A DNA stretch of 64,000 bases. It comes from Cryptomeria japonica (lineage: Eukaryota > Streptophyta > Pinopsida > Cupressales > Cupressaceae). Shown here piece by piece: positions 21,094 through 31,666 of this stretch (its first letter is position 1; every line of letters starts with the position of its first letter). Location of the stretch: contig NC_081415.1 in the NCBI RefSeq assembly GCF_030272615.1, positions 598,243,335 to 598,307,334 on the forward strand. The letters are read 5' to 3'. A program made the position numbers and the translations under genes. The notes beneath the pieces were generated by a model that saw nothing but the letters and a program-made list of their open reading frames with translations, had not been told where the DNA came from and made no database searches.

Positions 21094-24000
21094 GTGTTTA
21101 TGCTAATTCAAATTTGTATTTACAAGTCTCAATTTCTTGCAAGATTCAAAAAAAAAAAATTTAGAGGAAATTTTTTTTTTTTTGCTAAAACCCTAATTTT
21201 TCAATTCAAAGTTGAACTTGTGGATAGCTTATTTGGGATCAATAATTTCAAATCTGATTTAGGAACTCATTTGAATCATAAATTTCATTTTCTAAATCTA
21301 CATTCTAAGTGCTTGCATTGGTTAAAATTAAACATTTCCTTCTATTTTGCATGTGTTATCATTGTTGTCATGATGCATTCATTTCATAGATGTGATAATG
21401 GGTTAGCTTCCCTTGTTTCAATTTTTCCTTCTCCTAAAGAACCTCCCTCCATCTATAACAACATTTTAGTGCCTAAAAGAGTTGCTAACAATCCCTTTGA
21501 GACTCTCCCATGCTCTAAGGATGAAGACTTTAAGAGTGATCTTAACAACTCTCCTAAAATGTGCCCTTCCTATTTAGCTATCCTAGAGGAAGAGAATGAT
21601 ATCATAAACACCTTTCTTAATGTTACTTCACCTTCCCTCCATGATTCCTTTGTAAGTGAAAATTTATTGATGGACATTGAATTATTTTCTCCTAAAGTTG
21701 GTCCTTCCAATGGGGGCATGTTAGTGCAACAAGAGGTTATGAACACTTCTTTCAAAGATCTCCTTCCTAAGCATGAATCTTTGGAGAAATATGTTCATGT
21801 TCCTCCTAAAAAACACTCCCTTCATGAGGATCCTTTTGTGCAAGAAGATGACATGATCCCTACATTTCCTAGTGATGGCATTTCCTTTTCCAACAAAATT
21901 CCCACTAGAGATGATGAATTAATGATAAATGCTTACCCTTCTCCTAAAGTTTGTTTTACTCATAAGCATCCCTTAGAGAAAGAAGATGAAATAATAAGTA
22001 ATTTCCTTAATTCTCTCTCCCCTAAAGATCATATTGAACATATTTTGAGGAAAGAGGATGAGTTTAACACATCTATTGATGCTCTCCCTTCTAAGGATGA
22101 GGAATTAATAAACAATGTTATCTCCTCTCCTGAAATTGACAATACTTCAAACATTCCTTTCAACAACTTCACTATTTGGGATGAACCATTGGAAGAAGGT
22201 GTAGATTATTCTCTACCCCGTGAGAGAACCCTAGCCAAAGGGGATGAAATCAAGATTGAAAACTCCCTTGATAATTTCTCACCTTCCTTGAATCTCAATT
22301 ATTCTCCCTCTAAAAATAAAGCATCTCCCTCTCCTCAACTTGGTTCTACTCATAAGGATACCCTATTTCAAAGCAAGATGGTTAACATCTCTTTCAAAGA
22401 TCTCCCTCTCAAAAGTGAGACTTTAGAGAGAAATGTTGATCTTTCTCCTAGAGAGTTTATTCCCCATGTAGATCCTTTGATGATAAAGGATGATATGACC
22501 TTTCCTAGTATTACTTTTTCTACTAGAACATCAGTGCCTACTCCTTGTCTCTCTTCTAAAATTGATTTAATCCATGATGAGATTTTAGTGCAAGAGAAGA
22601 CTATCAATAATTCTTTCAACACTTTTGTTCATTCCTCTAAACCATCCTTAATCAATTTGATACATGTGAATGAGACACCTAACAAACCTCTCTTCACTGT
22701 CCAAGGTGCTTGTCCTTCTCAAAATTCTCAACCTTTAAATAAGCCTATCTTAGTGGTTCAAGGTGGTTATGCTAATGATTCTTTTTGCACTCCTAAGAAA
22801 CCTATTATTACTGTGCAAGGAGGTTATTCTTCTAAGAGCCCTTATGAGTATGCTAAGCAACTGACTAGAGAGAGTTATCATGCGGTTTCTCATACCTATA
22901 ATACTAGAAATAATAGGCAGCCTAATCCTCCTCCTGTTATCCCAACTTCACTTCCTCCTTCTCAACCAATTCTTCCGCAAGCTCCACATATTTCACAAGT
23001 TCTTGGTAAGGAATATGATCTCATAGAACAACTTAAAGCTACCCCTGCTAAGATATCCCTTTGGGATTTGATCCAAACTTCTTCCGCTCATCATGGAATG
23101 TTACAAGATGCCTTGAAAGATTTGAATGTTCCTCCATCGAATACATCTAGTAATATAGCATCTTTAGTTAACTCTGTGATGAATCCTAAAGCTCAAATTG
23201 TGTTTACCCAAGATGAGTTGCCTACTAGTGAAATTCAACAACAATATGATCCCTTGATGATTGTGGTTATCATAAATGACACTGCTATAAGACGAACACT
23301 GGTAGATAATGGTTCTGGCCTTAATGTGTGTAGCATCAATCTATTGCATAAGATGAATGTGGATACATCCCTTATTGAGCCTGACTCTCATCCCATTCGA
23401 GGCTTTGATAATGTGGCTAAGTCTTCATTAGGTATTATCACCTTACCCATCACAGTGGGAACTGTTACTTTGCCTACTCCTATCCATGTTATGTCAGGAA
23501 ATCTAACATACAACTTGTTATTAGGGAGACCTTGGATTCACAGTATGCAAGCTGTCCCCTCTACATTGCATAGACAAGTTAAATTCATTTATAACAATAA
23601 GACATATACCTTGATAGGTGATACTAATTTTCAATCTTGTTTGCAAACATCTACTTCCAAAGGGAGTTCTTCTAAGCCTTCCTCTTCTAGTGATGACTCT
23701 TTGAACAAGATACCTATGGATGAATCATCATCCTCTGATAATCAAAATTCTTTGGATGAAAATTCTTCTCAACTCATGAAGAGGCTTTTGATCTTGAGAA
23801 GGTTCTCACAGAAGACAATTGGGGATCTCTTGACTTTAATCCCACCTTTGTAGGTGAATATAGGGTTCCTCCTAGAGATCTTAAAGGTAAAAAGAAGGAA
23901 GAAACTAGAAATCAATCAATCTTACCCGAACCTATGAGCAATAATTTTGTGGCCGCTTCTCAAACTTCTTCTCCTCACATCTCTAATTATGAAGAGTTTG

Positions 24001-24569
24001 ATTCTTTGTCTTATGAAAAACCACCTTCTCTTCCTGAAATGGCTGATCGTTATGGTCGTGGTTTTTGCATTTTTGCTAAGCATGGGTATCATGGGAATGG
24101 TTGTGGCGCTCATGAACAAGGGATAAAAGTTCCTCTAGAGACTAATTTTCACAATTATGCCTTTGGACTTGGCTATAATCCCTGCAAACGTACCAAAGCA
24201 TCTAAAAGACCATCTCTCAATGTGAATGCTATATTTAGTAGTGATGATGATCTCACTTCAACTAAATCATCTTCTACTTCTATCAACTCTCATTCCCCTC
24301 ATAAGGAAATCTTGGCAATGAACAAATCTCTTTATGAATCCCCTCAAATTTCTAAATCCACTTATGAATCTTTATCTCCTATTCATCATAAAGTCCTTTC
24401 CTCTAGGGATAAGGCTCTAATAAATTACACTCATCCCTCTTCTAAGATTTCATGTGACTTTTCTTCTTCAATCTTTATCATTTTATACATGTTCTTGATC
24501 TCACTTATAGTTGAGCATTTAACATGTCATATTCAAATACCTCATTTAGTCTATCATGTCTTTAAATAA
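21094..24569 (+). pseudogene. Element IV polyprotein: long variable region plus aspartic protease
   Basis: One frame is open from 21094 to 23853 (919 codons), then shifts by one near 23775 and continues to 24569. An in-frame ATG at 21370 is a likely start; the upstream part may be leader. Residues about 100-560 are low-complexity with loose repeats of the type SPK...KEDE..N.F, rich in Ser, Pro, Asp and Lys. A retropepsin-like domain follows at about 23240-23630, with LVDNGSGLNV (DNG in place of the usual DSG/DTG) and the flap-side LLLGRPWI. After the shift comes a Gly-rich segment (RYGRGFCIFAKHG...GLGYNPCK) like the linker between protease and reverse transcriptase in plant Ty3 elements. No gag capsid, zinc knuckle or reverse transcriptase is seen. 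The open length and 98 percent LTRs suggest recent function. Confidence 0.8.
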
Positions 24570-24576
24570 CATTAAT

Positions 24577-24693
24577 GGCTATTATGTTGCTCATCATTAT
24601 GTGACATTGGTAGCTCATTTACTGGGGGCTCATTGTCATTCATGATGGTACAATTTCAAGTGCAATCATATTTTTTGAAGCAACATAATAGCC
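24577..24693 (+). repeat. Perfect 15-bp inverted repeat around a 87-bp loop
   Basis: GGCTATTATGTTGCT at 24577-24591 is exactly inverted at 24679-24693 (AGCAACATAATAGCC). It lies just after the coding frame ends in element IV. The RNA could fold into a stem-loop, or this could be a small inserted element with short inverted ends. Confidence 0.75.
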
Positions 24694-26261
24694 TAATTTT
24701 CTTGTTCCTATGGGGACAAGAATGATTTCATACATCTCTTCTTTTGCTTATGTCCAAATCTCTCCCTAGAAGATTGTGTAAGTCCTTCTCATTGTCCTTA
24801 TCCTTGGGAGGCAATGATCTTTCCTTATTTTTATCTAAGGATCCACTTTTTCCTATTTTGTGGATGCTGTGGACTTTATTACTTGATGTTATGCCTTGTA
24901 CGCATTTGTTGTTTTTTGTTCAAGGATTCTCTCTTACAAGAGGTGTAAGTCCTTGACTACAACCTCTTTTTCACTTGGTAAAATACATCCATAATGAATT
25001 CACTCTCCCAATTGGGTTAAAAAGAGCATCATCCTTCATTAAGAATCACTTTCACCTCGCAAAAGAAGGAAGTATTGCATTCTTATTCTCTTCTTTGTCT
25101 TATTCTAGAAGATGTTATATTTGTCTAAGACAATTCCTCTCGGGGATAGGTGTCTTTTGTACAAAGATCTCTTCTTCTCTAATGATCTCCTTTACACATA
25201 CTACAGGATATCCCTTCTCAACTATCTTATCCTTGCTTAAAGAGTGCAAAACTCTCTTGTTGGGATCTATGACATTGTTGCATTTTTGGGGTATCTTCCT
25301 TTGTGATGAAGGTAGGTATCCTTGTTCTACTTTACTTATGACATAAACATTACACTTTTTGAGCAATGGGTCATTCTCGGAACTAGAGCACAGACGCTTA
25401 GAGCGAGATGTCTCCATTTTTCTTTTATGCAAGGTGATTATTCTCGGAACCAGAGCACAGACTCTTAGAGCGAGATGTCACGCTTTTTGTACTATACATA
25501 TACGGGTTGTAGCATACTCGGGCATAGACTCCTATGAGGTGCTTCTAACCTCCCTTACACACACATGCACGAGGTTGAGTGGAACTAGTGGCATAAGGCT
25601 AGACTTTCTCACTCTCCTCCCTTACATGGATCACCTGGACAGACTCTAGGGGCTAGTTTTCCATGTCCTTTTTCCCATGGATCACCTAGACAAGATCTAG
25701 GGGCAAGAAGTCCATGTTTTCTCTCTCACTATTCTTCTCATGGATCACCAATGTGTGTATTCATGCTTTTTTCCTTTCTTTTCTTCTCTTTGCATTTTGT
25801 TTCCATTTACATCCTTCATCTTGTGTTAGAGAACTCTCAAATCCTCACACTCTTTGTTGTGTTGGAATTGAGATTTAGTCCTCTTTCTTACCAAATGATT
25901 CTCCGTTAGTTTTTGATCTCATATCAAATCTTCTTGTGAGAATTTGTCATCAATTTTCTTTAACAATTCGAAGTGGTAAACATGATACCCTGTTTAAACT
26001 CACTAAAATTAGCAAGCCGAAACAGGGGGGGGCATATAGCTACCCTCAAATTTTCATCACCTTCCTTAGTAAGCATTAGGTGATTTTGTTATCTAACGTG
26101 TGTTTTGTAGGGTGCGGTTCCTAACTGTGTACTGCAGATACCGCTGGGGGCTTCGTTCGACAAACTTATGGATATATCCTTTTTCAAATAATGTTTACTT
26201 TTCTGTACTTTAGCTTGCATATGCACATAGTGTTCATATGACCACTAAAGTGGGGGCTAAA
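24694..26261 (+). other. 3' noncoding region of element IV
   Basis: No long frame. Duplicated blocks are present: AGAGCACAGAC.CTTAGAGCGAGATGTC-like at 25384-25414 and 25446-25479, and CATGGATCACC..GACA..CTAGGGGC-like at 25625-25655, 25676-25706 and a shorter copy at 25738. The region ends in the polypurine tract before the 3' LTR. Confidence 0.7.
26244..26261 (+). promoter_or_regulatory. Polypurine tract of element IV
   Basis: ACTAAAGTGGGGGCTAAA sits directly before the 3' LTR start TGTAGCG. Confidence 0.85.
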
Positions 26262-27926
26262 TGTAGCGTCGTAAATTGTACGCACTTGCTAGGGTGGTAC
26301 AATTTCACACCTAGTTTAGCACCCACCTTGGCGCATTTTGCATTTTGCATTGCATTTCCCCTTTAGCACTTAATTAATCAAATTAATTAGGTCTAAGGTC
26401 CTATTTTATCATCTCCCACATCATAAAGTTGGGCCCTTTCATTAAAGTGTGCCCTTTTCATTTTATTCCTCCTATACATCAGTTAATCAAAAACCCTAAT
26501 TAGGTCCTATTTTGAACTTGGGGGCTTGATTTCGGGGGTCAAAACATCTCGAAATCAGCTGTAACTTCGGGATTCTCTCTAAAATCATCATATCTGACGG
26601 CCCTGAAAATTTGGTGAAAAGTTGTCGGGACCATGGCGCCCAGAGTGCAACATGGTCCTGGACATTTTTCCCGAAATTTTAGGAGCGCGATCCAATCATA
26701 AAATAAAGCTTAACCCCAAGAAATTGGCGGGATATTCAATCTCTAGGTCGGCTAAAAGTCGAAATTATGACCTAGGGTTTCATATATAAGAGCTCTCTTT
26801 CTTCATTAGAAAGGGGGGGAATTTTTGGTTTTCAGGACCTCATATGCAGCGAAAGAGAAGATCTTTGAAGACTTCAACAACACTCAACATCCATCTATCA
26901 AGCATTCATTCAATTTCATTCATCCATTTTAGGGCTTGGAAGACATTGAAGAACAATAGGAGATTACCGACTGAAGATTGGCTTGTACTCCTCCCTTGAG
27001 GGTTGGGTATGATTTCATGTTGTTTTCATGTCTTTGCATAAGCTTCAATATATCACTTATTCATGCTTTAGATCACTTTACATCTTGATTTAGAGCATTT
27101 ATCTTATCATTTACAAGCAATTAGGGTTTACTTTCTAGGTTGCTCTAGTTTGCTTTCTTGCATTTTAGGACCTTGCACACACACTAGGTCTGCACACAGA
27201 ATACATTTTACAATACAACTTGGCTATTCGTGGAGGTGGAAATCACCGAAGCGGGGGTTTGACTAAGGCAAAACCCTATATAGCCACCCAAAACACCTTT
27301 TCAGATATAAGTGCAGGTTTCGGGACTCGGACGACGCCGCAGGGTACAGATCCGGGAAGAGCAGACTAAGACAGAAGTCCACACCAAATTGCAGAGCAGA
27401 AACCCAGGACAGGGGCGTGGGGCGCCCTGGTCCTGCCGGGACAGGGGCACTGGGCGCCTTGGTCCCTGGGACAGGGGCGCTGGGCGCCCTGGTCCTTCTG
27501 ACAGCAGTTTTCAGCATTTTTGACAGCTCTGCAAAACAACAGTTTCCGGAGCAGTTTCAGGGGCAGAATCAGGACAGTGGCGCCCGCGCCCCCGTCCCGA
27601 ACATTTTCACTTAGATTTTAACACCAGGTATGCATTTACATTCTTTTCTTGTCCTTGTGTTTACAGCTTTCCATTATTTAAGTTCAATTCTGCAAATCTT
27701 GTTATTAGTTCATACTTGCACTTTGGGGTTTGGGATTGAACTTGCATCATTTTATCTTTCAATTACAACAAAGGAATAGAAATCCTAATAGGTAGCCCGT
27801 GGCTCTCTCTTCCACAAAAAGAAGTAGCCAATTGTGTGATACCTCTAGGCTCTTTCGTATTCCGTAATGTGTGTCAAAAGGTGAGATTAGGGCATGTTTG
27901 CTTAGTGTCACTTTTTCTCCCACACA
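26262..27926 (+). mobile_element. 3' LTR of element IV
   Basis: Same length as the 5' LTR and about 98 percent identical, with TATA at 26783-26790 and the GC-rich array at 27407-27499. It is followed by the target copy GTGCC. Confidence 0.95.
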
Positions 27927-28101
27927 GTGCCCAACTTTTTTAAGAATTATGCATGTCTTAAGGTCTCAAGAGGGCGGTAAGTGCATTAATGAAAAAAATT
28001 AGATATTTTGGCACTATTAGGATTATTTCTCATGTCAAAATGAATGTTCACAAGGTTTAATAACACAAACATACCTTTTGTGGGAGACAACAGGTGATTT
28101 C

Positions 28102-28109
28102 TATTTATA
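28102..28109 (-). promoter_or_regulatory. TATA-like site, minus strand
   Basis: On the minus strand CTCTATAAATAGAAATC is a textbook TATA box. No coding frame or LTR end could be tied to it, so it may be the remains of an LTR promoter. Confidence 0.25.
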
Positions 28110-28288
28110 GAGAAATCCCTTATAACTACTCTTATGGGGAAGTCCAACTAAATGAGTCAAATTCATAATTTTTCATTGTCAACTTTGGATGTTTTTCTTA
28201 AGACATCTTTAAAATAATGCTAGGGTGACATCATCATTGACTAGGTTGGCTCTAGATGGGATGGCATCAACAAGGTGAGATGATGATA

Positions 28289-28353
28289 GTAAAAGGATAT
28301 CTTGACATCAACATGGCATGATATTGGTAAAAGGATATCTTGACATCAACATG
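28289..28353 (+). repeat. 27-bp perfect direct repeat
   Basis: The 27 bases starting GTAAAAGGATATCTTGACAT occur at 28289-28315 and again at 28327-28353, 38 bp apart. Confidence 0.9.
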
Positions 28354-29880
28354 ATATGGCATGTGGAGAAATACATCTAGATTGGTTGGAAACACAATTT
28401 TTAAAATATCTAATTTCGATGGGAAGGGAATCACCACAAAAGGGGCTAATGATAAAATGATACTATTGAGATTATTTGATTTAAGTAGGGTTTGTAAAAA
28501 GTTCAAAATGAACTTTCCATATGAAAATGGGAAGGATTTGGTTAAAATGGACCTATAACTTTAGTAATCATTTAAAATTAGCTATATAAGACTGGATGTG
28601 AAAATGGTGACCTACATACTTCACTTTCAAATGCGAAGTTTTAGATAGTAGACAATCTAGCGCAAAAGGTCTTCTTGCAAAAGAATGTTAGGTGAATTAG
28701 ATGTGTAAAAAAAGTGAAGTTGACCAGGCTTTTGAATTAAAAAGTTTAGATGGCCACTAGGATCCTATAAAAGCTCAAGTATATGGAAAATATCAACCAA
28801 ATTAGACAGGCAAGAGAAAGAAACTAAACTAAACATGATAAATGAAAAAGGGGAAGATATCTTGGGAGTTAAGATGCCAAAAATTTACTACTTTTTAATC
28901 AAATAGGACCATTCAGGGAAACCTTACACAACTATCCATGGTTTGGATGGACATGAAAACACTTACAAGAATTATTTTTTTGACCTTTTTTCACTTATTT
29001 TCATAAACTTTATTGGAATTACGTATCTGTCTTGAATGACACTTCAACATAGGGATCTAGTTTACAATATTTCTCAAAATAATTTTTAATGAAGGGTCAT
29101 AAAAGACATAAAAAAACACAAGCAAAATGAAGGGACCCAAGAATAAAAAGGATGCTTAAAAGATTTAAGTCTGAATAATTAACATGAGAACTGTGATTAG
29201 AAGGTTCTTCTTGTTTAAAAGGAAAAAAGAAATAGTTTGAAGATTATGCTTTCTTAGTGGAGATCGCATGATTCATGCTAAAGAGACTAATGTTATGTAT
29301 GAAGTATTTAGAATGGTTTATTCTCTATAAATAACTTGATTTCTTATTTAGTTTTAAAATTATCTTTAATTTTAGTTTCATGGTCTATAGCTTCAATGAA
29401 CTATGATAATTCTTAGAAACAAGTGTTTTTCTAATTTTATCAAGTATATAATTACATATACTTGTTCTTGGGAAATTAAAATTATAGGAAATTTTCTCCA
29501 TATACTCCTAATATTTATTTTACTAGGTCTACCTTCAACCTAGCCATTACTATAAATTCTATATGTGGCCTAGGCCTACAAAGTAAAGTTTAAAGTTTCA
29601 AAGTATTCTTCATATGCTTGTTGAAATTTTTTTTTTTAATGTATTAAAGTTTAAGATTTGTTTCAAAATTGAAATGATTGTATGTTTGAATGATTGAATG
29701 TCTAGCTAAATTTAAAGCATTATTTGATTGAATGAATAAAAAATATATGAATTTGATGATATTTTTACATTTTTGTATGTTTTGAAATTGTTTTGTATTC
29801 TTGATTTACAAATCTTTACAACAGTTAAAGAAACTTAATAGAGAAGTGATTGCAAAAATTGAAATAACCTAAGGTGGGAA

Positions 29881-30233
29881 ATGGCGAAACTCTGCATCAG
29901 GATTCTGGGCTAGGGAACTCATGCCCTAGCCATTTTTCTAGTTGTAGGGTGTGTGTATGGTTTCATTGGGGAATTTGAAAGGAGTGCATGGAGGGTGCAC
30001 AGGAGCTAAGGCCCTTTTCTCTTGTTCTTGGGCCCTGCTTTTCATCTGTACCCTTTTTTTTCTGTTTATGTGGGTTTGTTTGGGAGGTGTGGTGTCTAGT
30101 AATTGCAAATTTTGGTGGGGCTTTGGTAGTCCTATGGAGTTTAGGTTGTGGTTTTCACCCAAAGTGGTGTCTTTGGTTGGGTTTTTTTTCTGTCACCTTC
30201 TCTCTCTTTTTCTTCGTCTGACCTTACATGGCT
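29881..30233 (+). other. Probable 5' leader of the LINE
   Basis: A GT-rich stretch without a good long frame precedes LINE ORF1 (two overlapping plus frames of 77 and 100 codons are open but low-complexity). LINE leaders carry an internal promoter, but none can be pointed to here. The true 5' end of the LINE is not defined. Confidence 0.35.
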
Positions 30234-31664
30234 ATGCAGGGAGGTTTGCCTAGAAGGACGAACATGCATTACAAGGATGCAATGATTAGAAGTGGATCCT
30301 CACCAATCATGCATGAGAATCCATTTTTTGGTGCTAGTGGTTCTAGTATGGAAGAAATTCCTTCCCAAATCAAGGGTTTTAAGCCTTAAAAGGTGAATGG
30401 TTTCCTTGCAAAGAGTGGCAATAGACCCATTCTCGTGATTAATCCAGACTCTATTGTGGAGGATATTGATTATCTTTCTAATCATTCTTTTATATGTAAG
30501 TTTATGGAGATTCAAGTGTCCTTACCTTTCTTGGAATCATGGGATCGTCACACATGGAATCCAAAAGGGTAGTTGGAGGTGATGTTGGTGGCTAATAGCT
30601 ACTTTATGGCGGTTTTCTCATGCATGTTGGACATAAATAAGGCATTCAAAGAGGGCCCTTATTTTTATAATTAGGTTAGTTTATTCATTAATCCATGTCA
30701 TGTTAGATTCAATCCTTCAGAAGAGCTTTTGTCATGGGTTCCAATATGGGTGAGGCTTCCTTGGTTCCCTTTGGAATTTTGGAGAAATGATATCTTCAAT
30801 TTGGTTGTAGCTCAACTTGGTAAGCTAGTGGATTCTTCAAGACAAACTATGGAGGAAAAGGTAATCACTTATGTCTATGTTTTTGTACAAATCGATTTGA
30901 GTAACTCTTTACTTGATTCTATGGAAATTCAGCTGGGTCCAAACTCATGGATTCTATAGTTGGATTATGAAACTTTACCATTTAGATGTTGAATTTGCCA
31001 TGAATACGAACATCTACAATGGATGTGTCCTAAATATAAGCCTGCAAGGAATTATAGAAATGGATCGGTTATTTCAGCTCCTAAGTAGGATAAAGGAAAG
31101 GCTCATATGATGGAAGACAAGGAGGGATTCATTCCAATTAAAACATGTAATCATGGAAGAGGTCAAAAGAGAACCCTACATGATAGACAATCTGATGAAG
31201 TGTTCAATAGGTTTGATGCTCTGGATGATATAGATCAATTAGATGGGGCTAATATAAATATGCCTAGTGCCCAAGAAATTTTGGATGTAGCCATTCCTAA
31301 TGAGAAATAGGGGATTGATACTTAAGGGGATCCATTGGTAGAAGGTTTAGGTGTGCAAATGGACACTGATATTCCTATTGGAGTAACAAGAGAATTGGAG
31401 AAAAGTGGAGGTATTGAAATCAATGAGGGTCCTAACCTAATTTGCTCTAGATCCAAGGTGGAAAATTCTCTACAAGAGGGTAGTAAAACCAAGGCTACCT
31501 CACATGTGTTTGGAATTCATCAAAAAAAAATTAAAAAGGGGCCTCATGATAGGACTCTAAAGGTGGGGAGGAAGAAGGATCAAGAGAAGGTGAAGTTAGT
31601 TGGCGAGATATTAGTGGAGTCTGGTTCCATAAAGACCATAAACTCACATTTCTCTCTATCCTAG
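30234..31664 (+). pseudogene. Plant L1-type LINE ORF1 (DUF4283 and CCHC knuckle)
   Basis: A single frame of 477 codons starts at ATG 30234 and ends at TAG 31662. It has eight internal stops (five TAG, two TAA, one TGA) and no frameshift. The central part has the DUF4283 pattern typical of plant LINE ORF1 (WVPIWVRLPWFPLEFW, then LGKLV, then QIDLS). A zinc knuckle of CX2CX4HX4C form follows near 30990-31030 (C.ICHEYEHLQWMC, one TGA inside). The tail is charged. The protein would bind LINE RNA. ORF2 starts two bases after its stop. Confidence 0.85.
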
Positions 31665-31666
31665 AA

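Larger units (their letters stand above)
19365..27926 (+). mobile_element. Complete Ty3-type non-autonomous element IV
   Basis: Two direct repeats of exactly 1665 bp (19365-21029 and 26262-27926) start TGTAGCGTCG and end CTCCCACACA. The target duplication GTGCC is perfect (19360-19364 and 27927-27931). Primer site and polypurine tract are in place. About 35 differences between the LTRs are visible by eye, near 98 percent identity, many C/T or G/A. This makes it the youngest datable insertion here. Internally it has one long frame with a protease domain but no reverse transcriptase, RNase H or integrase, so it must rely on another element for those. Confidence 0.95.
27932..29880. other. No recognisable gene; right flank of element IV
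   Basis: AT-rich with no convincing frame. It holds a 27-bp direct repeat and a minus-strand TATA-like site, listed separately. Poly-T runs occur near 29630. Confidence 0.5.

Noticed and set aside
28102-28353. Host gene promoter near the 27-bp repeat
   Set aside because: A lone TATA-like site without a following frame on its strand is not enough.
30234-31664. LINE ORF1 as a host zinc-finger gene
   Set aside because: DUF4283 plus a CCHC knuckle directly followed by endonuclease and reverse transcriptase is LINE organisation, and there are eight internal stops.
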